The notes beneath the pieces were generated by a model. The model did no database searches. It was given only the letters and a program-made list of their open reading frames with translations, and was not told the origin of the DNA. Of a DNA stretch of 64,000 nucleotides, positions 12,714-23,560 are shown one piece after another (the stretch's first letter is position 1; each line of letters starts with the position of its first letter). The translations under genes and the position numbers were made by a program. The DNA comes from Siphonodentalium dalli. Its lineage: Eukaryota > Mollusca > Scaphopoda > Gadilida > Siphonodentaliidae. The stretch spans positions 168,523,107 through 168,587,106 of the forward strand of contig CP136061.1 in assembly GCA_032622095.1 (NCBI GenBank), written 5' to 3'.

Positions 12714-13299
12714 CAGATTTGCCCAAAAATATTAATAAGAAAGCCAGATCTCTGGATATCATTTTACAAATGGTCCTTTCATGTAAGTTCAACAGGGAGG
12801 ACTTTTAGCCATTCCCCTCTCTTTCATGTATGTTCAATGTGCTGATGAACATTAGCATAGGTTTGTCACACTAGTTTTGACAAAAAATTGGCTTTGTCCA
12901 TTTGTCTTCTCCCTAGGTGTACTTATTTCCATCATTCTGACATCTAGCTACACTATTTTAGTAGTGATTAGTTATTTTGAACAATCATCCCTGAAAATCC
13001 ACTTCATCTCAATAACCATTGGGCCTATTTAGCTTATATTTTGTTATGAAGGGTCCTTGGGTGGCTGTGTTCAGATTTGGGGCAAACATGGTTGGAGCCA
13101 GGGTCAATTTTTAGCTCACCTGAGACGAAGTCTCCGGTGGAGCTATAGTCATCACTCCTCGTCCGTCCATCCGTCCGTCCATCAACAATTCTTTAAACAT
13201 CTTTTTCTCCCAATCCATAAGACCGAATGGGTTCATATTTGGTGTGGATGTTCCCTAGGTGACTAACATTCAGATTTGTTCAAATGAGGTTATGACCTT
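12714..13299 (+). repeat. Dispersed repeat (AGCTCACCTGAGACGAAG family)
   Basis: The first part is degenerate. From 13,110 it carries the AGCTCACCTGAGACGAAGTC core, a short CCGT/CCAT run and a following segment with GGTGTGGATGTTCCCTAGG, shared with the copies near 22.2 and 62.4 kb. Frames in it are not called. Confidence 0.75.
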
Positions 13300-14035
13300 G
13301 ATCTCGCTCATATACATGTATGCTCATATAGGCATGTTTCTGAACCTCGACCGATCCGACTAAAATTTAGTATGTAGGCCTACTTTGATCCCGGGAACAA
13401 TACGGGCTGGTCCAATTTCACGTGCGATCGCGTCCTTGACCTTGACCTCTCTCATATATGCTCATGTAGGCATGTTTCTGGACTTTGACCGATCCCACTC
13501 AAATTTGGTATATATGCCTACTTTGATCCCGGGAACAATATGGGCGGGTCCAATTTCGCGTGGGAACGTGTTATTGACCTTGATCTTGAGCTCGCTCATA
13601 TTCGCTCATATAGGCATGTTTCTGAACCTCAATCGATCTAATAAAATTTGGTATTTAAGCCTACTTTGATCCCGGGAACAATATGGGCGGGTCCAATTTC
13701 ACGTGTGATTGCGTCCTTGACATTGACCTTGACATCAGTCATAGAGGCATGTTTCTTGACCTTTACCGATCCGACTCAAATTTGGTATGTAGGACTACTT
13801 TAATCCCGGGGAAAATATGGGCAGGTCCAATGTAACGTGCGACAGTGTCATTGATCTTGACCATGTATACGCTCATATAGGCATGTTTCTGGACCTCGAC
13901 CGATTCGACTCAAATTTGATATGTAGGCCTACTTTGATACCGGGAACAATATGGGCAGGTCCAATTTCACGTGCGACCGTGTAACTCACCTTGATCTTGA
14001 CCATATACGCTCATATAGTCATGTTTCTGGACCGA
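13300..14035 (+). repeat. Satellite of ~139 bp, about five copies
   Basis: TACTTTGATCCCGGGAACAA or a close variant recurs at 13,381, 13,519, 13,662, 13,796 and 13,930. Each copy also holds CTCATATAGGCATGTTTCTG and a GACCGATCCGACT-type block. The periodic frames are not genes. Confidence 0.88.
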
Positions 14036-14142
14036 TCGAACAATAATTAGTCCAGACGGAGGCGATCACTAAGAAATCCCTAAATAGCCCGGACAAAGTC
14101 GGGCACATCAGCTAGTTTCATATAAATTGGCATTTTACTTAC

Positions 14143-14489
14143 CTAATTTCGAGGTGCCAGGACACTCTACAGAGATATCCCTCCACATTAGTTGATGCAT
14201 ATGTGTAGAGAGTGTGACCGCTGGTAGTGGAAAACCACCCCACGCAGTTGAAATTTGGGAAAAGTAGGTCATCACGGACTTCAATACTTCTATGTACAAA
14301 CCGAACATTATCGCTATTATGGCCCGATTTTAGGGCTCCAGGACACTCCACACGCATAACCCACGAACATGATAGGTATGTCCTTGTGGTCAACACATCA
14401 GCCCTAATAGAGGAGCGGCCAAATCCAAAAAGGGCCTTAGTTTTCGAGATACCCCTACCCTCGGTAGAACAAGTTGAAACCAACTTTTT
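14143..14489 (-). CDS. Exon-like open frame, unrecognised
   Basis: On the minus strand a 347-nt frame is open throughout. It is bounded by an acceptor (TATTTACCTTTCAG) and a consensus donor (AATTAG then GTAAGT). The translation runs from KKLVSTCSTEGRGISKTKAL to YLCRVSWHLEI and has no domain I recognise. GC content is higher than in the neighbours. Within it, AGTGTCCTGG plus a GCCCTAAAATCGG-like tail occurs twice (near 14,150 and 14,335), so part of the frame may be an old tandem repeat and not a coding exon. Neighbouring exons were not found. Confidence 0.35.
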
Positions 14490-15157
14490 CTGAAAGGTAA
14501 ATATATATCATTTATGAAAATGATTCTTGGCCTTGCCGGAATTGGTGGCATCTATGTATGGTAAGACTATTTGTGAAGGTACCTACCGAAAAATAAGCCT
14601 GTTTTCAGCGGTAGTCCAGCTATACACAATTGGTTAAAAGTTAAGCACATCACCAAAAACAGAATGTTCTATTTGTTATTATGGGGTACATTGTGATACT
14701 AGATCGGAACGTTGTTATTTTTTCTGGTTTGTTTGAGATTTCACGACGTCATGGTGGGGAATGTAACGTTATGCGTCAAAACATCATGACGATTCGGAGA
14801 AACTGTCGCCCGTCAACTCTGTACAAAACTAGCACGCTGGATTGAGCTTATCTTATCATATATGTTTGGAAAGAATGGAGTATTTTCTACCCGGAGGTAT
14901 TAAGTTTATTTTCCTGACCCTGCAAATTTAGCAATAATAGGCAAAAACTTAACCCTCCCCCAATGTCATAATATGCTAAGTATAGCCATCGCTGGGGATT
15001 GGATAACAGAATGATAGAATAGTGCGTAATATTTCCTTTTACTTAGTGTAGAACACAAATAACAAGTGTAAAATGCAAATTTCCAACCATATTCACTATT
15101 TGATAAGTATCAAACTCCAAGATGGCGTCCAATATGGCATTCAGAAAAACATTCAGT
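14490..15157. other. No feature recognised
   Basis: Mixed-composition sequence without convincing open frames, inverted repeats or tandem structure. Confidence 0.5.
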
Positions 15158-15510
15158 TTTTAGCTCACCTGAGACGAAGTCTCCTGTGGAGCTATAGTCA
15201 TCACTCCTCGTCCGTCGTCCGTCCATCCATCCGTCCGTCCATCCGTCCATCCGTCCGTGTTTACTAATGACTACTTATGTGGCTAAGATTGTGTAAAATG
15301 GATATTTATGTGCATAACTTCCGTTGCGTGGCTAGCCACATAACGGAATTCAGATGGATGTCTAAAAATGATCTGTGTGGCTAAACCAACAGATTTTATG
15401 TTGTAAACACATAATATTTGGACATTACTTGTCCGTTGATTTTGGACGTCCAATTGACATTGTTTTGAGTTGCTTCCCTTCCGTCGCTTTTATCTCGGCT
15501 GAGTTTGTTC
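15158..15510 (+). repeat. Dispersed AGCTCACC repeat joined to a GTGGCTA-rich repeat
   Basis: 15,158-15,260 is the AGCTCACCTGAGACGAAG core with its CCGT run. From 15,265 the sequence is rich in GTGGCTA and AGCCACATAA motifs. It ends in GTTGCTTCCCTTCCGTCGC, which occurs in inverted orientation at 62,208-62,240 in a similar GCCACATA-rich context. Confidence 0.7.
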
Positions 15511-15780
15511 GGCTATTCGTATGCTTCCGTTCAGCGGTTGTTTCCGTTTGGCTTTTTCGTGTCTTTCCGTGGGATTTTTTGCTAAAATATCGCCTGTTAA
15601 CAAAAAAATACAGTTTAAAAAAATTTATGTGTAGGTATTTAGTAATAAATAAATAAATGAATAATAAAATGGTATGCTAGATAACAGTTCATAACTTTGT
15701 AAAACATATTACGCCAAATTCCCACGTGGAGTGTAGACAGCGCCATTTTTTTTGACGAGTTACGTACAGGACGGAAGAAA

Positions 15781-15809
15781 ATGTCACACGGAACAAAACG
15801 GAAAATCGA
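15781..15809 (+). CDS. Possible first coding exon (start codon to consensus donor)
   Basis: ATG at 15,781 follows GGACGGAAGAAA and opens MSHGTKRKI before a perfect GTAAGT donor at 15,810. The local CpG-containing context differs from the AT-rich surroundings. No downstream exon can be tied to it, so this is a weak call. Confidence 0.25.
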
Positions 15810-15975
15810 GTAAGTATTTCCACTAATGGACCAATATAGTTAAAACGTCATTATTGGAGGTTAACATGACTATTTGGTTGAATATATAGTATTAATTCAG
15901 AATAGATTTCGCTCGACTGCCGACTGGCGAAAATCACATTTCCTATTTTCGCGGGTTAGGCTAGACTGCGTTGTA

Positions 15976-16533
15976 CCGGGTACTTGTCAAAACGTAACCA
16001 TGGCGAACATAACCAATTCTCTGGTCAAAACATAACTAATAACTTGGTCAAAACGTAACTACTTACTGGTCAAAACGTAACTTCGTGGGAGTGATGAAGT
16101 TTACAAGAGATTGTATTATTTTTAAAAAAATATATTTTAGTCATTTATTTAAAATTTTTATAACAGAAAATAACAATAAATACACAAATATAAATGCAAC
16201 AACAGAACAACTTGAAGTCCATAGATTACAGTGACTTCATGGAGAAACATGTCGGTGTCGATCTTTCCGGCCTCTGACTCGTTGATCGTTGAAGCCACTG
16301 TTTTCTGAGGACACCTGTTTTTTAAGACACCGACACATCATATGTTTGTTGTGATAACAAGATCGCTTCTCACCTTTTCGTAACTTGACACCTTCTGTTT
16401 GTAACAAAAAAGTACAAGATACGTTTTGAGTCTTGACTAATATTTTAATTACGTTTTGACCAATTTTGTTATGTTTTGACCAAACGGACCAAAAATGTTA
16501 CGTTTCGTCCTGGTTAGTTTTGACCTGTTCCCG
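15976..16533. mobile_element. TIR element with repeated GTCAAAACGTAAC motifs and 5-bp duplication
   Basis: The left end CCGGGTACTTGTCAAAACG mirrors the right end, which reads GTTTTGACCTGTTCCCG. Subterminal GGTCAAAACRTAAC motifs occur four times on the left (15,985-16,085) and in inverted form on the right (16,415-16,530). TTGTA flanks both sides (15,971-15,975 and 16,534-16,538). The interior contains a minus-strand coding-like remnant. Superfamily is undetermined: a 5-bp duplication is not hAT or mariner. Confidence 0.7.
16237..16407 (-). pseudogene. Cys/Lys-rich coding remnant inside a TIR element
   Basis: A minus-strand frame of about 57 codons ends in TGA at 16,237. It reads through EGVKLRKGEKRSCYHNK, HMMCRCLKKQ and RVRGRKDRHRH. 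It is followed, on its own strand, by AT-rich sequence with AATAAA-like signals. The basic and cysteine-bearing composition looks coding and resembles the tail of a Cys-rich DNA-binding or transposase-associated protein, but I cannot name a family. It may be a captured gene 3' end or a relic of the element's own ORF. Confidence 0.3.
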
Positions 16534-16715
16534 TTGTATCACTGTCGCTGGAAATTTGAGTTTTGTGGGTGGATTATTGTTGCAAAGTTGTTGAATAATA
16601 TCTCATTAATAGATATGCATGTCGATTATGTGGTTCTTATTCAAGAATTGAAAGTTGAAGTTTACATGCTGCCATAAAAATAAAAATGCTTTCATTTCAT
16701 AGCTGTATATTAGGC

Positions 16716-16737
16716 GGGGGGGGGGGGGGGGGGGGGG
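16716..16737 (+). repeat. Homopolymer tract of 22 G
   Basis: Uninterrupted G run just outside the right end of the 15,976-16,533 element. It is capable of G-quadruplex formation. Its length is probably unstable and error-prone in assembly. Confidence 0.95.
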
Positions 16738-17219
16738 CACAAATTTTATTATTTTTATTTTATTTCTGGTGGACTTGCGCAATCATTAGCAATAATTCTG
16801 TCTCAACACACTAGATTTCAATATTCACGGAAACAACGTAATTTAGAGACTTTTGTACAGGGAATGACAAAGGACGTGAATATTGGCCATATCTTTGTAC
16901 AGTGCGATTGAGACATCGCCGGTGAACCGATTGACATCATTATTGTTGAGTTCAAGGCGTGACTTTGCTCATGTTGACCGGTAGCGTATTACTAGTACAT
17001 GCATGAAACAAGACTTGTCAAGATAGATACACAACACAAGAAATTGTATTAGTTCCCCTACTAGTAGGTTGTGACTCGTGAAACTGACAATTGCTTATAT
17101 GATTTGTACAATGAACAATTAATGATTGTCGTAGATGAATACATTGTACATGTAACACTAATGAAAAAAAATGAGCTGGGGGAGCAAAAAAATTGGAGAG
17201 GGGAAGTATTTATTTTTTA
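16738..17219. other. No feature recognised
   Basis: AT-rich, without convincing genes or repeats. The last bases grade into the 130-bp satellite. Confidence 0.45.
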
Positions 17220-17873
17220 TGGCCTTATATATGTGTCTGTTGTCAGTGAAAAAAAGGAAATTACCGCTATACTTAAAGTAATTGACCACCAATAATGTGG
17301 TGTCACCCCGTTAATATGGCGGTACTATACCGCGGTATCCTCCAATACCGCGGTACTGATACCGCTTGTTAATGCGAACAAGTATGTGTGAGTAAATACC
17401 TCCCCTAAAAGAGTTCCATGAAAATCACCGCGGTATTCAACAAAATTAATGCGGTGCCCGCTAAAAGACCACGGTATCATTATCGCCCAATACCGTAACT
17501 CCATGCCATGACCGTCGCGATACCGCTACCGTTTATTACCGGTATCACCGCGGTCATGACCGGGGTATCACCCCGTTTTTCTGGTCAATTACTTTGAGAA
17601 TAGCGGTATTAGTTTCAGACCAGTTTGCTGAAATTATGGTGTTTGTCTATATTTGTGTGTCTGGTTTGTCCATGTTTTATGTGTCTTGTCTGTCCGTGTT
17701 CTATGTGTCTGTTGTTCGCGAAAATAGGAAATAATTAGTCCCAGACCAGTTCAAATGCTGAAAGTATGGTGTTTGTCTATATTTGTGTGTCTGGTTTGTC
17801 CGTGTTTTATGTGTCTTGTCTGTCCGTGTTCTATGTGTATGTTGTTCGCGAAAAACTATTAGTCCCAGACCAG
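17220..17873 (+). repeat. 130-bp satellite, interrupted copies
   Basis: Units contain GTCTGTTGTCAGCGAAAAAA, GGAAATTATTAGTTTCAGAC and CAGTTCAAATGCTG. One monomer is split by the MITE at 17,264-17,606 and the last is split by the hAT-like element from 17,874. Confidence 0.88.
17264..17606. mobile_element. 343-bp MITE with TA target duplication
   Basis: The left end CCGCTATACTTAAAGTAATT matches the inverted right end, read outward as CCGCTATTCTCAAAGTAATT. TA flanks both sides. Removing the element and one TA regenerates GGAAATTATTAGTTTCAG, exactly the uninterrupted satellite sequence seen at 19,571, so the insertion site is established. The interior is rich in CCGCGGTA and ACCGCGGTAT palindromes. 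The TA duplication suggests Tc1/mariner mobilisation. Confidence 0.9.
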
Positions 17874-19206
17874 TAGAGATGGGCGGTATTGACATTTCAA
17901 GCTCGGTATCGGTAAATTTTGGTCTATTCACTGCGGTATCGGTACGGTAATCGGTATTGCTATTAAATTACAAAACCAGATCAGAGATTCCCGGTAAATT
18001 GCGGTAATTAAAGTTTTTAACTTACTCTTGAGTGCCTAATAAACATACATGTACGATTATTAAAATCGAGGTAAAATTCCCACCTGTACGATCGTTATTT
18101 GGTCCTGTACGTTTATTAAATTAACCAAAAGAAATAATTCACCAATCTTAAATTGTGTTATTCATATAAGAAATGAACGGCGGTTTCAATGTGGTCATGG
18201 GGTTTTGACCGCGAGAAAAAATCAGCAAACTGCATGAAACCCTAAGGATTGAATAAAGAGCGTTTGCTTCACTTATGTGCGAAACACAGAAAACAGCTTA
18301 AACTCGCTCTACTTATGCTTAGATTTTGTAGAGTATGTATAGGTATTTCGTATCTTTGGCGACCTATATTATCCCCAATACAATATACACCAGAATTGTG
18401 GTTCAAATGCGCCATGTCCGTTCTGATAGTAAATATATATTAAAATGAGAAATCAGTCCCCACCTACATACAGTGTACGATAAGGTAACTAAACGGTAAT
18501 TGTATTCAAATGTGCAATGCATAGATAAATCCACGATATATTTATGCCCTTGTACAATGGGTTGAGACAGGGACATGACGACAGGGGTGTCTCAACCCCC
18601 CAACTTTGGTCAAATGTTCAACATTTGGAAATTTGATATACCTGATACAACATTTGTTGGAATTTTCACACAAACAATAGGTTGATATTGTTTTCGTAGT
18701 TTGATTTCATGGACCTTTGAGTGCGAAAATTGTAGTGAAAGGCTATACCGGTCAATGTGACAAATTTACCCGTTTCAATTCGCTATCGCTTTATGTGCTG
18801 CATTGAAAGTACCCAAGTGACCGTGACGATGTTCACAGATTTACCCGTTCCCATCGGACGGGTATCACAAACTCGCTAATAGTTATACATGTACCGGTAT
18901 GGTACTGGTAGATATAGAAAGTTGGATGTCATTGACTTTGAATTCAATTAGTTATTGGACACTCAAGTACCGTACCAGCAAATACCAAGGGAGGGTTGGC
19001 AGATTGATAGCCAATGATCGGCTTGTTCGAATATTGAGACATCTAAGAATTTGTCCGCCCTGTACTTCTATTCCGGTCTGTTCTATTATTGAAATTTTCC
19101 CAATCGTCCACCCTGTACTACTATTCCGGTCTGTTCTTCTATTCGGGACACTAGAGTATTACGCTGATACCGATACCTCACTAAATACTTATACCGCCCA
19201 TCTCTA
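17874..19206. mobile_element. hAT-like non-autonomous element, 8-bp target duplication
   Basis: It starts TAGAGATGGGCGGTATT and ends with AATACTTATACCGCCCATC then TCTCTA, so the terminal repeats are about 15 bp. The 8-bp duplication CAGACCAG is at 17,866-17,873 and 19,207-19,214. Removal of the element restores the satellite junction CCCAGACCAGTTCAAATG. The 1.33-kb interior has no transposase that I recognise. It contains a segment near 18,022-18,130 related to the termini of the MITE at 31,139. Confidence 0.9.
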
Positions 19207-19639
19207 CAGACCAGTTCAAATGGTGAAAGTATGGTGTTTGTCTATATTTGTGTGTCTGGTTTGTCCCGTGTTTTATGTGTCTTGTCTGTCCGTGTTCTAT
19301 GTGGCTGTTGTCAGCGAAAAAAGGAAATAATTAGTCCCAAACCAGTTCAAATGCTGTAAGTATGGTGTTTGTCTACATGTATATTTGTGTGTCCGTGTTT
19401 TATGTGTCTTGTCTGTCTGTGTTCTATGTGTCTGTTGTCGGCGAAAAAAGGAAATAATTAGTCTCAGACCAGTTCAAATGCTGAAAGTATGGTGTTTGTC
19501 TATATTTGTGTGTCCGTGTTCTATGTGTCTTGTTTGTCCGTGTTCTATGTGTCTGTTGTCAGCAAAAAAGGAAATTATTAGTTTCAGACCAGTTTGCTGA
19601 ATCCATGGTTTTTGTTGTCCCCCGTAAGATTTATTTAAG

Positions 19640-19924
19640 TTGGATGTCATTGACTTTGAATTCAATTAGTTATTGGACACTCAAGTACCGTACCAGCAAA
19701 TACCAAGGGAGGGTTGGCAGATTGATAGCCAATGATCGGCTTGTTCGAATATTGAGACATCTAAGAATTTGTCCGCCCTGTACTTCTATTCCGGTCTGTT
19801 CTATTATTGAAATTTTCCCAATCGTCCACCCTGTACTACTATTCCGGTCTGTTCTTCTATTCGGGACACTAGAGTATTACGCTGATACCGATACCTCACT
19901 AAATACTTATACCGCCCATCTCTA
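19640..19924. mobile_element. Truncated hAT tail inside higher-order repeat (copy 1)
   Basis: Near-identical to 18,922-19,206, the right 285 bp of the intact hAT-like element, followed by the same CAGACCAG. The left terminus is absent and the junction is with GTAAGATTTATTTAAG. Confidence 0.88.
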
Positions 19925-20620
19925 CAGACCAGTTCAAATGGTGAAAGTATGGTGTTTGTCTATATTTGTGTGTCTGGTTTGTCCCGTGTTTTATGTGTCT
20001 TGTCTGTCCGTGTTCTATGTGCCTGTTGTCAGCGAAAAAAGGAAATAATTAGTCCCAAACCAGTTCAAATGCTGTAAGTATGGTGTTTGTCTACATGTAT
20101 ATTTGTGTGTCCGTGTTTTATGTGTCTTGTCTGTCCGTGTTCTATGACTATGTGTCTGTTGTCATGCAGTGAAAAAAAGGAAATTATTAGTTTCAGCCAG
20201 TTTGCTGAAATTATGGTGTTTGTCTATATTTGTGTGTCTGGTTTGTCCGTGTTGTATGTGTCTCGTCTGTCCGTGTTCTATGTGTCTGTTGTCGGCGAAA
20301 AAAGGAAATAATTAGTCCCAAAACAGTTCAAATGCTGTAAGTATGGTGTTTGTCTACATGTATATTTGTGTGTCCGTGTTTTATGTGTCTTGTCTGTCTG
20401 TGTTCTATGTGTCTGTTGTCGGCGAAAAAAGGAAATAATTAGTCTCAGACCAGTTCAAATGCTGAAAGTATGGTGTTTGTCTATATTTGTGTGTCCGTGT
20501 TCTATGTGTCTTGTCTGTCCGTGTTCTATGTGTCTGTTGTCAGCAAAAAAGGAAATTATTAGTTTCAGACCAGTTTGCTGAATCCATGGTTTTTGTTGTC
20601 CCCCGTAAGATTTATTTAAG

Positions 20621-20905
20621 TTGGATGTCATTGACTTTGAATTCAATTAGTTATTGGACACTCAAGTACCGTACCAGCAAATACCAAGGGAGGGTTGGCA
20701 GATTGATAGCCAATGATCGGCTTGTTCGAATATTGAGACATCTAAGAATTTGTCCGCCCTGTACTTCTATTCCGGTCTGTTCTATTATTGAAATTTTCCC
20801 AATCGTCCACCCTGTACTACTATTCCGGTCTGTTCTTCTATTCGGGACACTAGAGTATTACGCTGATACCGATACCTCACTAAATACTTATACCGCCCAT
20901 CTCTA
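20621..20905. mobile_element. Truncated hAT tail inside higher-order repeat (copy 2)
   Basis: Same fragment as 19,640-19,924, displaced by 981 bp with the same left breakpoint. It was therefore multiplied with the satellite and not by independent insertion. Confidence 0.88.
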
Positions 20906-21590
20906 CAGACCAGTTCAAATGGTGAAAGTATGGTGTTTGTCTATATTTGTGTGTCTGGTTTGTCCCGTGTTTTATGTGTCTTGTCTGTCCGTGTTCTATG
21001 TGCCTGTTGTCAGCGAAAAAAGGAAATAATTAGTCCCAAACCAGTTCAAATGCTGTAAGTATGGTGTTTGTCTACATGTATATTTGTGTGTCCGTGTTTT
21101 ATGTGTCTTGTCTGTCCGTGTTCTATGACTATGTGTCTGTTGTCATGCAGTGAAAAAAAGGAAATTATTAGTTTCAGCCAGTTTGCTGAAATTATGGTGT
21201 TTGTCTATATTTGTGTGTCTGGTTTGTCCGTGTTGTATGTGTCTCGTCTGTCCGTGTTCTATGTGTCTGTTGTCGGCGAAAAAAGGAAATAATTAGTCCC
21301 AAAACAGTTCAAATGCTGTAAGTATGGTGTTTGTCTACATGTATATTTGTGTGTCCGTGTTTTATGTGTCTTGTCTGTCCGTGTTCTATGTGTCTGTTGT
21401 TGGCGAAAAAAGGAAATAATTAGTCCCAGACCAGTTCAAATGCTGAAAGTATGGTGTTTGTCTATATTTGTGTGTCCGTGGTTTATGTGTCTTGTCTGTC
21501 CGTGTTCTATGTGTCTGTTGTCAGCAAAAAAGGAAATTATTAGTTTCAGACCAGTTTGCTGAATCCATGGTTTTTGTTGACCCCCGTAAG

Positions 21591-22165
21591 ATTTATTTTC
21601 GGGGGACTATTGTAATCAGCTCTGTGCGTGCGTGCGTCCGAGTTATAACTCCAGTAATGATCATCCGTTTTGATTGAAACTTGGTATGTAGGTGTCTCAA
21701 CCAAGAACACATGTGCTCTGCAATTATGGGTTTGATCCGATGTTCTTTTATGGAGTTATTTCCCTTTTTTCAACTTTTTTAATTACTAAATTTCTCACTT
21801 TTACGGTGTCCGGATGATATCTCAAGTTTGGTTCCTTTAATTGCAAATACGTTTTTTTCGTGGATCAGTCATATGAGGATACGGGTTGAGTTCGAATTTG
21901 AGTTTGATCCGATGATTTTTCCTAGAGTTATGAACTTTTTTCCACTTAGAAAATTCAATTTTTTCTTTTTTCTTTGGTTTCCGGATGATAACTCAAGTTT
22001 GGATTGTTTAATTGGAAATTCTGTTTTTTTGTGGGTCGTTCATATCAAAATACAGGTCAAGTTCGAATTTGAGTTTGATCCAATGATTTTTCCTAGAGTT
22101 ATGGGCCTTTCGACTTTGAAAAAGATTTTTTATAATTTTCTGTGGTACCTTCATGGTGTAATCAA
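21591..22165 (+). repeat. Tandem ~180-bp repeat (two copies) and degenerate flank
   Basis: GAGTTCGAATTTGAGTTTGA followed by TCCGATGATTTTTCCTAGAG occurs near 21,890 and, with small changes, near 22,065. A GGATGATAACTCAAGTTTGG block precedes each copy. No gene is seen. Confidence 0.75.
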
Positions 22166-23560
22166 CTCCTACAGTTTTTAGCTCACCTGAGACGAAGTCT
22201 CCGGTGGAGCTATAGTCATCACTCCTCGTCCGTCGTCCGTCCGTCCGTCTGTCTGTCTGTCTGTCCGTCTGTCCGTCTGTCCGTCCGTCAACTTTTTAAA
22301 AAACATCTTCTCCTCTGAAACCATCATACCAAATTGGTTCATATTTGGTGTGGATGTTCCCTAGGTGACTCTCATTCAGATTTGTTCAAATGAGGTCACT
22401 GGGTCAAATAGTTGCCAAACCAGGGTCATAACTCTATTCCTCCACAGTAATTCTTACAACAACTTCTTGTCCATAACCATTGTGCCGATTTAGCTAATAT
22501 TTGGTATGGAGGGTCCTTGGGTGACTGGTGTTCAGATTTGTTCAAATGAGGTCACCCAGTCAATTAGTTGAGAAACCAGGGCCATAACTCATAGTAATTC
22601 TTACAATGACTTCATCTACAAAAATATTGGGCCGATTTAGCTTATATTTGGTACTGAGGGACCTTGGGTGACTGGGAATCAGATTTGTTCAAATTGGATC
22701 ACTGGGTCATTAGGGGCAGAGCCAGGGACATAACTATAAAAACCAAAAAATTACATTTTTGTATTTTGATCATATTTGGTGTGGATGTTCCCTAGGTGAC
22801 TGTCATTCAGATTTGTTCAAATGAGGTCACTGTGTCAAACAGTTGCGAAACCAGGGCCATAACTATATTCCTCCTTGGTAATTCTTATAACGACTTCTTG
22901 TCTATAACCATTGTGCCGATTTAGTTTATATTTGGTATGTGGGGTCATTGAATGACTGGGGTTCAGATTTGTTCAAATGGGGTCACTGGGTAAAATTCGG
23001 GTGCAGGCAGGGCCATAATTCCCAAAAAAATAATATAAAATTCAGGAACTCCTTGATCAATTTAACATACAAAAAAAATTATCACCCTCCCCCCCCACAT
23101 GACCCAGAACCCCACCCTGCCCCCAATCAACAGCATTCCACCCTATCTCATTTCCTAACTCACAGGATCTCCCCCACCAGCATATTAAGTCAATTGTATT
23201 AGCTACAGACAGAGAGAGTTAATATAAATACACACACAGGCATCAATTGAGATGTTTATCAGGCTGACAGGTGTGAATGTAATGCACCAGACAGCACTCA
23301 TGCCAATGTGTGTTATTAAAATAAAAACAAATTATTGTTCTCTAACCTGAATTTAGTGTGTCTGGCATTTGCAGAATGAGGTTCCCAGAGGGTGAATTTA
23401 GTTATGCTACCCTGCACAGCAGTCTAGCATCACCAAATACACTAGCCAGGGTCCTCATTCTGCTTAAGCCTCATCTTCTGGGAAGTATATAGGCACTTAA
23501 ATTGACATTTTTACTTACTTTTTCCCTTCTATTTAGTTTCTATATCCCCTAATTTGTGAA
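22166..23560 (+). repeat. Long dispersed repeat, AGCTCACC family (full-length-like copy)
   Basis: It begins with the AGCTCACCTGAGACGAAGTC core and a CCGT/CTGT run. Internal ~165-bp sub-repeats follow, with GGTGTGGATGTTCCCTAGG, TTCAGATTTGTTCAAATGAG and CCAGGGCCATAACTC. Then come a C-rich stretch (23,087) and a block with AATGAGGTTCCCAGAGGGTG. The same order of blocks recurs at 62,350-64,000, so this is one mobile or amplified unit of about 1.4-1.6 kb. No protein is recognisable. Confidence 0.85.

Larger units (their letters stand above)
19207..21590 (+). repeat. 130-bp satellite organised as a 981-bp higher-order repeat
   Basis: Monomers as at 17,220 continue. A 981-bp block is duplicated almost identically: GTTGGATGTC at 19,639 recurs at 20,620 and every landmark between shifts by 981. 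Each block contains several satellite monomers plus a truncated hAT tail. Cys-rich frames such as CVRVLCVL are satellite by-products. Confidence 0.92.

Noticed and set aside
12842-12848. Additional CTGATGA motifs (also 32,500 and 44,962)
   Set aside because: None is followed by a GAAA plus a compatible stem II and stem III, so they are not hammerheads.
19506-21029. 180-codon Cys/Val-rich frames repeated 981 bp apart
   Set aside because: They are satellite monomers plus the tail of a hAT element read in frame, and shared only because the block is duplicated.
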